From the NCBI GenBank assembly GCA_905372095.1, contig CAJPNK010000001.1, forward strand, positions 1 to 64,000: a stretch of 64,000 bases of DNA, given 5' to 3'. This stretch comes from Candidatus Saccharimonadota bacterium. GTDB lineage: Bacteria; Patescibacteriota; Saccharimonadia; Saccharimonadales; Saccharimonadaceae. Both the position numbers and the translations under genes were made by a program. The notes beneath the pieces were generated by a model. The model was not told where the DNA came from. It saw only the letters and a program-made list of their open reading frames with translations, and ran no database searches. Below, piece by piece: positions 44,158-52,661 of the stretch (positions are counted from its first letter, which is position 1; every line of letters begins with the position of its first letter).

Positions 44158-44883
44158 CTAACAACTTCCAGCTTTTCTCAATATATAAAACCGCTCCAAG
44201 TTGCCGTGCGCACCTTTCACTTCGCTATCTGCTTTATTAATAATTATGAAATTAGCACGCACCCACTGCTCGAATTCGCGCAAGATTGCCCGCCGCACGC
44301 CGTCATTCTTGACGACACCGCCACGAGTCAGCTGTTGGCGTTGCGCCTCAAATTGTGGTTTAACCATTGCTACTATCGTTGTATTTTTATCAACGATTTT
44401 CGCAACGTGCGGCAAAATTTGCCTCAAACTAATAAACGACACATCAATCACCACTATATCCGGAGTCTCACTTGGCACAAAATACCGAATGTCAGTTTTT
44501 TCATACAACTCAATTCGTTTATTGCCGCGTAAGCTCGGGTGCAGCTGATCGGTGCCAACATCCACGGCGTATACTTTCTTCGCGCCGTGCTGCAACGCAA
44601 AATCGGTAAAGCCGCCAGTGCTGCTGCCAATATCCAATACTGTCTTATTGTGAAAGTCCAAATTAAAAGCTTTCGCTGCGCCCGCTAATTTTAGTCCGGC
44701 CCGCGATACGTAACGCTCTGACGCTGCTAATTCAATCGGCGCTGATTCATCAACAAATAACCCTGGCTTGGCTGCCGCCCGCCCACCAACGCGCACACGT
44801 CCCAAACGAATCCAATTCTCGGCTTCCGAACGCGAACCTACCAATCCGCGCGACAGCATCAATTTATCTAACCGTTGCTTCAT
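44158..44883 (-). CDS. tlyA: TlyA-type rRNA 2'-O-methyltransferase
   Basis: TlyA methylates 16S and 23S rRNA riboses. The 241-residue protein has an N-terminal S4 domain (KQRLDKLMLSRGLVGSRSEA), the SAM motif VLDIGSSTGGFTDFAL near residue 83, DVGTDQLH and VDVSFISLRQILP. The old hemolysin label is not supported by mechanism. It probably shares a transcript with the upstream beta-lactamase-like gene, 12 nt away. Confidence 0.93.
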   Translation of the reverse strand: MKQRLDKLMLSRGLVGSRSEAENWIRLGRVRVGGRAAAKPGLFVDESAPIELAASERYVSRAGLKLAGAAKAFNLDFHNKTVLDIGSSTGGFTDFALQHGAKKVYAVDVGTDQLHPSLRGNKRIELYEKTDIRYFVPSETPDIVVIDVSFISLRQILPHVAKIVDKNTTIVAMVKPQFEAQRQQLTRGGVVKNDGVRRAILREFEQWVRANFIIINKADSEVKGAHGNLERFYILRKAGSC

Positions 44884-44895
44884 TCCTCAATTCTA

Positions 44896-46659
44896 CTATG
44901 GATACATAATCCGCTCAATGTCGCGGGTCATCGCCGCAATTGCTGCGTACGATTTACCCTGAGTCATGATCGTCATCACGTATGCGCCGCGCGGATGCCG
45001 GACAATCGCCGTATCGTGCACGTAGTTCCACAAAAAGCCAACCTTATCATAAACTTCACGCGCTTGGCTACCCGTCGGTATACCATAACGGTAAGGATGG
45101 TGCGACAAAGAATACAACAGCCGCTCGCGCTGCTCTCCGCCAATTAGCGAGCCAGTCTCCAATCCGACCATGAACTTCGTCAGATCACCCGCCGATACAT
45201 GAGTTGCCTGCGCGTGCGTGAAAGTCACTGCCCGCGAAAACCCTAGTCGGTAAACAAAATCATTCAGATTTTGCCGGCCAAATCTATCTAGCCACGCCAC
45301 CGCGCATGGATTAGTACTGGCAATAGTCATCCGATCAAAGCAGCCCGACACTGTCGTGTCAAGCATCGGGTCGTTCCAGCTAATTCCCCCGGCATTTATC
45401 TCATCAAACAAACGTTTAGCAACAAATAACTTATAAGTACTAGCGCTAACGACACTCTCCTCGGCATCGGCATCTGCCGACCAACCGCTGCCGCCCAACT
45501 GGCGAATCGAGAACCAAGCACCATTACGCGCCTTATCACGTACATAAGCTCGCAAGCCATCTTCGGTAGGAGTATAGCGACTATTATAAATCACGCTAGG
45601 TTCAAGATCAGTCATTGCCGCCAAGATCACGCCGCTACCTTGACCTCTCAGCAGATAATCAGTGACTGGCTGCACTATTGAATCAGCGTCAACCTGGCTA
45701 CCCTTTTCACCCGTCGTCCGCGAGACTTCTCGCCCGTTCTCAATATTGATATTTGTCCGGCCAGCCGGATGCCCAGCTGCTTTTGACCAATTATCAATTG
45801 AGTTTTGTAGTTTTTGCCTGTTAATCACCAGGGTCGTGCCACCTTCTGTTGTTTCGCCAAACTCTAGCCACGAAGCTTTTTCGGCATTGCCAACTGCAAA
45901 CGTCTGATCGGCAGCGCGAATCGTCAAAGGACGAGCCAACGCTTGCTCGGCTTGATTACGGACAGAAGCGAACGCCATACTGCGCCGCGACGCCTCTTGC
46001 AACTTAGCATCAATTCGAAGCTCCGTCATGCCAGCAAATGAATACTTGGTTGTTTGCAGCACGTTTTTGATAGCTTGCGCACTCACCAAATGTCCTGGCA
46101 CATCATTAACCGCCGTTAGCTGACCGTCTTTAAACGCCACGCCAGCGTTTATTGGCGGCCGCGACAGTTGCGAACTAGTTTTTTGTGCAAAAACCTCTAA
46201 CGTCGGCAGCGCGAAAGCTAGATCTAGCGTTTGCACATTTGGCAGCTGCCAAAATATCGAAAACGGCACCAAACGCAGCCAAAAGGGATAGTTCGCCAGT
46301 CGACTCGCCATCTCTTCAGCCTTGATATCAGCACCAGCTTCACTTAGCGTATAAATACCGCTCAGTTTGCCGCCAATAATAAATTTAATTTTCGATCGCT
46401 GGAATACTAACGTCGCTTGGTTAGCCAAATCTGTCTCACTCTGCCAACCAACCCAGCGGCCATTCATCCGTGCTAGCGGCAGCGCTCGATCAAGCGGATA
46501 CAATATTTGCACAGCCAAAATCGCCGCTACAACAAAAAACGCCGCCCAAATTAATATCCGGTGGCGTTTTTGCTCTGGCATCGTCGAACGATACACCTGT
46601 TTAACTTTTTTATGCAGGCGTTTGGCTTTATCAGCAGCACGCGCTCGCTTATTCGTCAT
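44896..46659 (-). CDS. Membrane-anchored serine beta-lactamase-like protein
   Basis: This 587-residue protein has one N-terminal membrane helix (about 34-53), two YoaR/PGBD-like regions (about 80-340) and a C-terminal class A beta-lactamase/PBP fold with S407-T-Y-K410, then STNPC in place of SDN, and KVG in YDKVGFLWNY in place of KTG. Family members act on peptidoglycan stems or beta-lactams. The large N-terminal part suggests envelope work rather than antibiotic resistance. Whether it is catalytic is unproven. Confidence 0.82.
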   Translation of the reverse strand: MTNKRARAADKAKRLHKKVKQVYRSTMPEQKRHRILIWAAFFVVAAILAVQILYPLDRALPLARMNGRWVGWQSETDLANQATLVFQRSKIKFIIGGKLSGIYTLSEAGADIKAEEMASRLANYPFWLRLVPFSIFWQLPNVQTLDLAFALPTLEVFAQKTSSQLSRPPINAGVAFKDGQLTAVNDVPGHLVSAQAIKNVLQTTKYSFAGMTELRIDAKLQEASRRSMAFASVRNQAEQALARPLTIRAADQTFAVGNAEKASWLEFGETTEGGTTLVINRQKLQNSIDNWSKAAGHPAGRTNINIENGREVSRTTGEKGSQVDADSIVQPVTDYLLRGQGSGVILAAMTDLEPSVIYNSRYTPTEDGLRAYVRDKARNGAWFSIRQLGGSGWSADADAEESVVSASTYKLFVAKRLFDEINAGGISWNDPMLDTTVSGCFDRMTIASTNPCAVAWLDRFGRQNLNDFVYRLGFSRAVTFTHAQATHVSAGDLTKFMVGLETGSLIGGEQRERLLYSLSHHPYRYGIPTGSQAREVYDKVGFLWNYVHDTAIVRHPRGAYVMTIMTQGKSYAAIAAMTRDIERIMYP

Positions 46660-46706
46660 GTGTATATTTTAGCACGCTGCGGGAAACATCGACTCAGCTT
46701 AACAGG

Positions 46707-47267
46707 TTATTTCTTGCGTTCGCGATACTCGCCTGTAGAGGTGTCAACCGAAATAATATCGCCAACCTTTATAAAAGCCGGCACCTTAACGACCGCGCCT
46801 GTCTCAAGCGTTGCATCTTTCAAAACGCTGCTAGTCGTATCACCTTTAACCACCGCCTCTGTATAGGTCACTTCCAAATAAACATTTTTTGGCATCTCGA
46901 CGGTAATCACCTTACCGTCAAAGAATTGCAAAGCCAGCTCGTCGCCCTCTTTCATGAAGTTTTTAGCTTCGTCAACCAAATCGGCCGACAGCTCAAACTG
47001 CTCAAAACTATTCGGATCCATGAAAAAGAAAGCTGAACCGTCATTGTATAAATATTGGACAGTTTTGCTAGTCACTTCGGCTGGTTCAATCTTATCTTGG
47101 CCTTTAAACGTTTTGGGAATAACCGCGCCAGTAATTAAATTCTTCAATTTGACATTAACGATAGAACCGCCGCGGCCCATCACTTTCTGGTTGTAGTCAA
47201 TCACTCGATACGGTTGACTGTCGATTTGGCATACTACGCCTTTTTTCAAATCAGTTGGTTGATACAT
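46707..47267 (-). CDS. efp: Elongation factor P
   Basis: EF-P helps ribosomes through polyproline. The 186-residue protein starts MYQPTDLKKGVV after GGAGATGAA; an upstream in-frame ATG is rejected for lack of a ribosome site. All three beta-barrel domains are present. The tip of domain I reads KVMGRGGSIV with Arg32, where E. coli has the beta-lysylated Lys34, so any modification would be of the arginine kind or none. Pro-rich proteins in the window (for example the TraG-like ATPase tail and the protein at 60651) would need it. Confidence 0.94.
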   Translation of the reverse strand: MYQPTDLKKGVVCQIDSQPYRVIDYNQKVMGRGGSIVNVKLKNLITGAVIPKTFKGQDKIEPAEVTSKTVQYLYNDGSAFFFMDPNSFEQFELSADLVDEAKNFMKEGDELALQFFDGKVITVEMPKNVYLEVTYTEAVVKGDTTSSVLKDATLETGAVVKVPAFIKVGDIISVDTSTGEYRERKK

Positions 47268-47338
47268 TTCATCTCCTTTTGCGTCTTTAGAAATACCCTT
47301 CAGCGCACGACAAAGCATTTCGTACGCTGGAAAATTCC

Positions 47339-47542
47339 CTAATCTCGCGTCACAAACGGTAGCAGAGCCAGATGACGCGCCCGCTTTACCTCGCGAGCCA
47401 GCATCCGCTGCAATTTAGCACTCAAGCCCGTCTTGGAAATTGGCTCGATTTGGCCGCTCACCGGACTAATATAGCGCAACAGTGTCTTCACCTCTTTATA
47501 CGAGAATACTACTGGGGCATCCTTGCGCATTTTTTTTGCCAT
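47339..47542 (-). CDS. rpsR: 30S ribosomal protein bS18
   Basis: This 67-residue basic protein has VFSYKEVKTLLRYIS, ISKTGLSAKLQRMLAREVKRARHLALLP, split here by function: the bS18 signature. Third gene of rpsF-ssb-rpsR, 22 nt after ssb; its partner bS6 is the first gene. Confidence 0.95.
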   Translation of the reverse strand: MAKKMRKDAPVVFSYKEVKTLLRYISPVSGQIEPISKTGLSAKLQRMLAREVKRARHLALLPFVTRD

Positions 47543-47564
47543 ATTTTATAATCCTTTCTAATCG

Positions 47565-48008
47565 TTAAAATGGGATCTCGCTTAAGTCGATCGGCTTATC
47601 GTCGATATCTTCGACGACCACATCTTTGGTGCTAGTCGCTGGCGGCGGTGTCGATGCCGGTGCATTACTGTCGTTGCGACCACCAACAAAGTTGAAGTCT
47701 TCGACTACCACCTCAACAGCCGACCGTTTATTACCATCTTTATCTTCGTAGCTGCGCTGGTCAAGCCGGCCGCTCACCAAAAGCGGCGCGCCTTTTTTGA
47801 CATATTGCGAGATAATCTCGCCCGGCTTGCCCCACGCTACGCAGTTAATGAAGCTGGTCTGGTCTTGCTGCTGGCCGTCTTGATTGCGCCAACTCCGGCT
47901 AACCGCCAAACTAAAATTAGCTACGCTCTGGCCGCTCGTCGTTGTTCGCAATTCAACATCGCGCGTCAGATTTCCCATTAATATTACTTTGTTAAACCCC
48001 TTTGCCAT
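47565..48008 (-). CDS. ssb: Single-stranded DNA-binding protein
   Basis: This 147-residue protein has the OB fold (NKVILMGNLTRDVELR, FSLAVSRSW, FINCVAWGK) at 1-105, a Pro/Ala linker, and the acidic tip DLSEIPF that recruits partner proteins. Middle gene of rpsF-ssb-rpsR, the common bacterial order. Confidence 0.96.
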   Translation of the reverse strand: MAKGFNKVILMGNLTRDVELRTTTSGQSVANFSLAVSRSWRNQDGQQQDQTSFINCVAWGKPGEIISQYVKKGAPLLVSGRLDQRSYEDKDGNKRSAVEVVVEDFNFVGGRNDSNAPASTPPPATSTKDVVVEDIDDKPIDLSEIPF

Positions 48009-48033
48009 GATAGATTTCCCTCCTATTTATGGC

Positions 48034-48387
48034 TTAATCTTCGCTGTTTTCAGCCTCGCGTTCAGCCGCGCGCTTCTTGGCCTCCGCCAGAGCGGCACGC
48101 GCTTTGTGATCTATCTTAACCAATAAATACCGGATAACTTCGTCGCTAATATTCAGCGCATTGTTAATCTTGAGCGGCGCGTCTGCTGGCAGCTCGACAT
48201 CCATCGACACATATACCGCAAAATCTTCGCCTTTGATGTTGTAAGCGAGGCGATTTTTGCCCCAATTGTCCTCGGCCTTAACCGAACCGCCGTTATCGGC
48301 GATCAGCTGCTTGACCTTGCTAAGCACCGCGTCCAAATTCGCCTCCAAATCAGGCCGAATAAGAACCGTCAGTTCGTATTCTCTCAT
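48034..48387 (-). CDS. rpsF: 30S ribosomal protein bS6
   Basis: This 117-residue protein has YELTVLIRPDLEAN, DNWGKNRLAYNIKGEDFAVYV and VIRYLLVKID, all bS6 blocks, and an Ala/Glu-rich tail. AAGGAGGT stands 6 nt before the ATG. First gene of rpsF-ssb-rpsR. Confidence 0.95.
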   Translation of the reverse strand: MREYELTVLIRPDLEANLDAVLSKVKQLIADNGGSVKAEDNWGKNRLAYNIKGEDFAVYVSMDVELPADAPLKINNALNISDEVIRYLLVKIDHKARAALAEAKKRAAEREAENSED

Positions 48388-48464
48388 ACATTACCTCCTT
48401 GGTATCCGTACGGATGGTTACGTTATCTCACGCAACCTTAGGTTTAATATCGCTTAATATTATA
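48388..48464 (-). promoter_or_regulatory. rpsF promoter and leader
   Basis: TATAAT on the minus strand (48459-48464) lacks a good -35. The leader of about 65 nt has a hairpin from GGTTGCG/CGTAACC and the palindrome ATCCGTACGGAT (48404-48415). A bS6:bS18 autoregulatory leader would be expected here; I cannot confirm its consensus. Confidence 0.4.
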
Positions 48465-48585
48465 CCCTATCTGCTGTAAAAAAGCTAGCTGCCCGCAGCC
48501 ATCCATCGCCTCTGCAGCAAAAAGCAGGCTCCGCATGCTATATATACTACCAATTTACAGAAAAGAGACCTGCTATGGCTAATTG
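48465..48585. other. Intergenic region with a possible terminator
   Basis: A G/C-rich stretch around 48510-48535 can pair (GCAGC/GCTGC copies), but no clear T-run follows. Nothing else is seen between the convergent-free ends of rpsF and the next operon. Confidence 0.3.
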
Positions 48586-49236
48586 CTAAGCATGGTTAGC
48601 GGCATATTCGTCGCCATACATCATACTACTCAAAACATCTCGATCGATAGCTTCGACAAATTCCACTACTGTTTTTCTAATATTTTCTCTAATCTCTAGA
48701 CCATCACCAGTTTCTCGATAATCCTGCACGTTTTTCCACAATTCCTCAACAATATCAGATCGGATAGTCTTCATCACAGTATACGGATTATTTATCGCTA
48801 ATATCGTATCAATATCCATTCGAGCAATATGTTCCGCCAATTTTATAATAGCAGCATCATCTGAATTCTGAAATGCTCGGCGAAAACGTTCCATACCGAG
48901 ACCGCCCGGCTCATCTTTATACTCTTCGGCGGCCTGGCAAATCCCATCTAAATTCTCGTCTATAGTACCAAACAAGCGCCGCGTGCTACCTTCCAAATCT
49001 GATTCCCTGTCGTCAACAGTCGAAACATATTTCGATAGCTCTCCTTTTGTCTGCACTAGAAAATCCCGGATTAGCATTCGGTTGCCAATTCCCTCAAGAG
49101 CTACATTATGCGGCAACATTTCTGACGCCTCTTTAATTCTCGCAGAATCTTTTTCATCTAGCCCGGCGCGAAAATCAGCAGACAAATAGTTAACGGCTTT
49201 TTCAGCGACCTCTCCCATACTCTCATAGTATAGCAT
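48586..49236 (-). CDS. Helical protein of unknown function
   Basis: This 216-residue acidic, all-alpha protein is not recognised. It begins MLYYESMGEVAEKAV after AAGGAG, has no signal or membrane segment, and has GEGL-free helices with many Asp/Glu. Its start overlaps the end of the phosphoribosyltransferase-like gene by 14 nt, so the two are translationally coupled and may work together. Confidence 0.65.
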   Translation of the reverse strand: MLYYESMGEVAEKAVNYLSADFRAGLDEKDSARIKEASEMLPHNVALEGIGNRMLIRDFLVQTKGELSKYVSTVDDRESDLEGSTRRLFGTIDENLDGICQAAEEYKDEPGGLGMERFRRAFQNSDDAAIIKLAEHIARMDIDTILAINNPYTVMKTIRSDIVEELWKNVQDYRETGDGLEIRENIRKTVVEFVEAIDRDVLSSMMYGDEYAANHA

Positions 49237-50644
49237 GGCTATCTCCTTGCTCTGCCATAAGCCGCCCGCGCCAGTACTGGCGAGCTCTCTCAATATTGGT
49301 TAGACTAGCTCTTGTCACCCCATCTTTGCGATACGGGCGCACAATATTTGTTCCCGGAGGCATAGATACCTTTCCTTTTAGCTCAGGCCTATCCTCTCTA
49401 TATTCAACTTCCCTAAGCATTCTTCGTATCAACGTCTCGAAATCATAGTCAACAGAAGAATGAAAACCAGTAATATAAGCTCCGTTCTCTGCCGTTTTAG
49501 CTTCATGCGCCGAGAAATATGCTCTAAGGGGGATTCTCTTTTCATTGCCCATCCACCGGTCAATCAAAAATCCTTTCTCTATCCTTTGTTTATTAGCCAC
49601 AATCAATTGCACTTCGATTCGATCTTTTATTTCGGGATATTGCTCAACTAGCAAATTATAAACATTTTTAAGCTGCATGCCGCTAATAGTCCAATCATCC
49701 AAAAACACGACTCGCAGATTCTCTTTTTTCTGCTGCACCTGCGCAATATCATCTCTATCGACAATAATTCTACCACCGTACTTTTTCCAATCTTCTTCAG
49801 TGAAGTCAGCTAGTATATTATCAAGCAGATATTCACCACTCTTTATCTTTTCTCTACCAATCTCGCCAGCGATAGTGCAAATCTGCAAATCGGTATTCGC
49901 CTCGAGAGCCGCCTTCCAGCTGGCGGCAATACCAGCCGCCGCTTCTTTGTATTCTTTTTCGCCAATAAACGTCAAATTCTCGCGCATAGATTTAGCTTTA
50001 GCTGCACATTCACCGTTTAAGGATTCTATATAGACAAGAAAGTCGTCAAGCTGGCGCAGTGTTTCGTATTCCGTCAACTCTGCTCTATTGTCTCTGTATC
50101 GATCTTTCGGTGTAACAGTTTCCGGAGAACTGTGCGTCTCAGCAATATATGTGATGAGATTGCTTCTAGTCTCTTCATCCGCCAATTGGTCGGTTAAACG
50201 CGGAGCAGTCCTAACAAATCTTCTCGACTCTAATAGCCGAGCGGCGTCTTCAGGGCTAACTTCGCCGGTTGGCGCAGCTTGGTCGATTTCTGGCTCATAT
50301 TCAGATTCATCATTCGTTGATTGTGCTGATGTGAGTCGATAATTATCGGCATACGGACTACCTTCCTGTGGTACACCTGCGCCGATCTCAGACCCAGTAT
50401 GTTCAACACCGACTGGCGCTAAATTTTCCTGCGACATGTCTGTATTTGCCCTATCATACTCATCTGCCGAATATTCTGACATGATTTTAGGACTTCCATT
50501 CTCAGGAATAACCAGCACTGGCGTAAGCTTTCTTTTGAGACGCCTAAGCCTTCCCATCGCTGCCCAAATCAAGCCAACTATCGAATGTTCTTTAGGAGCT
50601 TGCTCGGCATTATTATCTGGACCGTATTCAATATCTTTGCGCAT
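49223..50644 (-). CDS. Phosphoribosyltransferase-fold protein of unknown substrate
   Basis: This 473-residue protein has a variable, probably disordered region (1-190) and a domain at about 190-440. Inside is the PRPP-binding motif RVVFLDDWTISGMQL at 311-325, with the two acidic residues Asp316 and Asp317. FIGEKEYKEAAAGIAASW near 227 looks like a conserved block, but its role is unknown. PRTases act in nucleotide salvage or on sugar phosphates; here the substrate is unknown. A TTGACA-N17-TACTAT promoter lies about 120 nt upstream. Confidence 0.7.
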   Translation of the reverse strand: MRKDIEYGPDNNAEQAPKEHSIVGLIWAAMGRLRRLKRKLTPVLVIPENGSPKIMSEYSADEYDRANTDMSQENLAPVGVEHTGSEIGAGVPQEGSPYADNYRLTSAQSTNDESEYEPEIDQAAPTGEVSPEDAARLLESRRFVRTAPRLTDQLADEETRSNLITYIAETHSSPETVTPKDRYRDNRAELTEYETLRQLDDFLVYIESLNGECAAKAKSMRENLTFIGEKEYKEAAAGIAASWKAALEANTDLQICTIAGEIGREKIKSGEYLLDNILADFTEEDWKKYGGRIIVDRDDIAQVQQKKENLRVVFLDDWTISGMQLKNVYNLLVEQYPEIKDRIEVQLIVANKQRIEKGFLIDRWMGNEKRIPLRAYFSAHEAKTAENGAYITGFHSSVDYDFETLIRRMLREVEYREDRPELKGKVSMPPGTNIVRPYRKDGVTRASLTNIERARQYWRGRLMAEQGDSHAIL

Positions 50645-50769
50645 AAAACTTATTCGCCTATTAACTTCCCTAATTTTTATTCTCTAGTAGTCCCAGTTTG
50701 CAACAAACGAGATTTTTAGCCAAATAGTTAATCATTTCAGTCGTTAATTTATCTTATACTTAATAGGCA

Positions 50770-50798
50770 ATAGTAGCACAATATGCTAATAATGTCAA
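50770..50798 (-). promoter_or_regulatory. Promoter of the phosphoribosyltransferase-like operon
   Basis: On the minus strand TTGACA (50793-50798), a 17-bp spacer and TACTAT (50770-50775). The leader to the ATG at 50644 would be about 118 nt and A/T-rich, with no clear fold. Confidence 0.65.
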
Positions 50799-50823
50799 TA
50801 AGGCAATTTTCCGCCTCAGCCCA

Positions 50824-50857
50824 AATAAAACGCCCGTTGTTACAAGGGTGTTTTATT
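50824..50857. terminator. Terminator after the EF-hand protein gene
   Basis: AATAAAACGCCC pairs with GGGTGTTTTATT (one G-U pair) across a short loop. Both strands carry TTTTATT, and on minus it closes the gene ending at 50881. Confidence 0.7.
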
Positions 50858-50880
50858 CTTGTACATTCTTTTGGAAACTT

Positions 50881-51651
50881 TTAGTTGTCCCAACGATCTT
50901 CGACCTCAGCGAGCAACTCACCCACCCGACGAACTGCGGCTCTACCTGAGTAGACACCTTCCTTTCTCTTATCTACACCATCATCTTTATTTACATAAAT
51001 AGTCCAGCTCAGATCACCCCCACATTCTTTCCCTGGATGACATTCAAAAGGTTCAACGCGCCCGTTTCTGTCGGAATCCCAGGAGTAATAAATCCTGCTA
51101 ACACTAGCATCATCACTTTTTACGAATTTTATAGCTTTATCAGGATCAACTTTACCGTCCTTTGTTTTTATACTCCTCAATACTGAACCGTCCTCCGAGC
51201 TAAAAGTAGCGCATAAATATGAACCTTGACCAACTTTGCCATATTTAGGGTCTCTTTCTTCTCGTAAACATAGTTCAACACTCATTCCCTCATCTCTATT
51301 ATAATCCGCAGTTTCACCGACACCAGTCCCTGATGTATTGCTAGCTGGCATTCCAGCAGCTACATCAATACGAAGTGATCTGCCGTCGCCAGTTGTATAA
51401 GAATCTCCCTCCCTAGAACCGTCTTCTCTAATTTCTTCAGCCTCATTCAAAACGACTGCATGCACGTTATTTGTCATATCGCGCATTTGCTCATCGTTTA
51501 TCGCGGGCTTATGTGCTTCATGGTAGAGACCAATAGCTACCGCAACAGATAGAGCAAGAGCACCTAGTCCCCTCGCGTGGCGTTTCAACTTTTCCCCTCT
51601 GCCAGGCCGTTCAGTGCCTGCAATAGAGCTAAACTCTCTAGTTTTACCCAT
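50881..51651 (-). CDS. Membrane-anchored extracytoplasmic protein with EF-hand loop
   Basis: This 256-residue protein has a cytosolic basic N-terminus, one membrane helix (about 29-43) and an exported part. Residues 192-203, DSDRNGRVEPFE, fit the 12-residue EF-hand calcium loop (Asp1, Asp3, Asn5, Gly6, Glu12). Four Cys (about 128, 147, 204 and 210) could form disulfides. No family is recognised. It is a single gene between a terminator and the pheA promoter region. Confidence 0.65.
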   Translation of the reverse strand: MGKTREFSSIAGTERPGRGEKLKRHARGLGALALSVAVAIGLYHEAHKPAINDEQMRDMTNNVHAVVLNEAEEIREDGSREGDSYTTGDGRSLRIDVAAGMPASNTSGTGVGETADYNRDEGMSVELCLREERDPKYGKVGQGSYLCATFSSEDGSVLRSIKTKDGKVDPDKAIKFVKSDDASVSRIYYSWDSDRNGRVEPFECHPGKECGGDLSWTIYVNKDDGVDKRKEGVYSGRAAVRRVGELLAEVEDRWDN

Positions 51652-51813
51652 AATATTTATCGTAGCCTCTCTAACTACAGATAATTAATTATGTAAATAT
51701 CTCGCTATTTTACTTTATATTTGATAACTTGTCAAGTATATCGCCGCAATTATCTAGCCGTTGCAATCCTTAAATGCCCTGCTAGCAGATTTTAATACTT
51801 TTGCCATCTAGTT
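51652..51813. other. Intergenic region between the EF-hand gene and pheA
   Basis: About 160 bp of AT-rich divergent promoter DNA. The pheA promoter lies at its right end; I see no other site with confidence. Confidence 0.4.
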
Positions 51814-51843
51814 TTGCAGTCAAAATCACAATTATGCTATGAT
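51814..51843 (+). promoter_or_regulatory. Leaderless promoter of pheA
   Basis: TTGCAG (51814-51819), an 18-bp spacer ending in TGC, and TATGAT (51838-51843). The ATG follows after 6 nt. Confidence 0.6.
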
Positions 51844-51849
51844 ACTAGA

Positions 51850-52656
51850 ATGCATATTGCTATTCAAGGCCAAGCTGGCTCTTTCCACGACCAAGCCGCC
51901 CGCCAATGGTACGGAACTGGTGCTGAGATCGTTCCCTGCACAACCTTTAGCGAAGTTTTCGCTGCTTACGACGACGGTAGCGCCGACGTAATTATTACAG
52001 CGGTCGAGAACACCCTATTTGGCAGTATTAACGAAGTTTACCGTTACATCGAGGAATGCGACGCACCAATTGTCGGCGAAATCAAGCTGCCCGTCGAGCA
52101 AATGCTAATCGGTCTGCCAAACGCCAAAATCAGCGATATTACTGAGGTTTACTCTCACCCGGTAGCTCTTTCTCAATGCCGCTATTTCTTGCAGGAACAC
52201 CTACCGCAAGCAACACCAATTGAATTTTTCGATACCGCTGGTGCCGTCGAATTTATCAAGCAAAACAGCTCCCGGCACTGCGCCGCTATCGCCAGCCAGA
52301 CTGCCGCCGAATTATATAATTTGCCAATACTACAGCGTTCCATCCATGACAATCCCGATAATATCACCCGCTTTTTGGTAATTGAACCGTCTAATGCGCC
52401 TGCTGATGCTAATCGTGCTTCTCTGGTCATCACCACCGACCATCAGCCTGGCGCCCTCGTCGAGGTATTACAGATATTCGCCAAGCGTCGTATCAATCTC
52501 GCCAAATTACAATCGCAGCCAATCGTCGGTCAGCCTTGGAAATATAAGTTTTTTATTGTCGTCGACTGCGCTGGACAACCGCTTTATCAAGCTATCCGCG
52601 ACATTGAGCGCAGCAATCACGAGGTTACTATACTAGGTGAATATGTTGGCGCCTAG
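51850..52656 (+). CDS. pheA: Prephenate dehydratase
   Basis: The enzyme turns prephenate into phenylpyruvate, the step before phenylalanine. The 268-residue monofunctional protein has the PDT domain (1-180: IQGQAGSFHDQAA, ENTLFGSINEVY, VYSHPVALSQC, TRFLVIEP) and an ACT domain (about 195-268; GALVEVLQIFAKRRINLAKLQSQP). In the ACT domain the ESRP Phe-binding motif reads QSQP, so feedback inhibition may be altered. The start is the ATG 6 nt after the -10 box; the longer frame begins inside the promoter. No other aromatic pathway gene is present here. Confidence 0.94.
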   Translation: MHIAIQGQAGSFHDQAARQWYGTGAEIVPCTTFSEVFAAYDDGSADVIITAVENTLFGSINEVYRYIEECDAPIVGEIKLPVEQMLIGLPNAKISDITEVYSHPVALSQCRYFLQEHLPQATPIEFFDTAGAVEFIKQNSSRHCAAIASQTAAELYNLPILQRSIHDNPDNITRFLVIEPSNAPADANRASLVITTDHQPGALVEVLQIFAKRRINLAKLQSQPIVGQPWKYKFFIVVDCAGQPLYQAIRDIERSNHEVTILGEYVGA

Positions 52657-52661
52657 TAATC

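Noticed and set aside
44158..44883. Hemolysin
   Set aside because: The S4 plus FtsJ-type methyltransferase layout shows an rRNA methyltransferase; the hemolysin name is historical.
44896..46659. Antibiotic-resistance beta-lactamase
   Set aside because: The SxxK serine is present, but the SDN and KTG motifs are altered and two large extra regions suggest a cell-envelope role.
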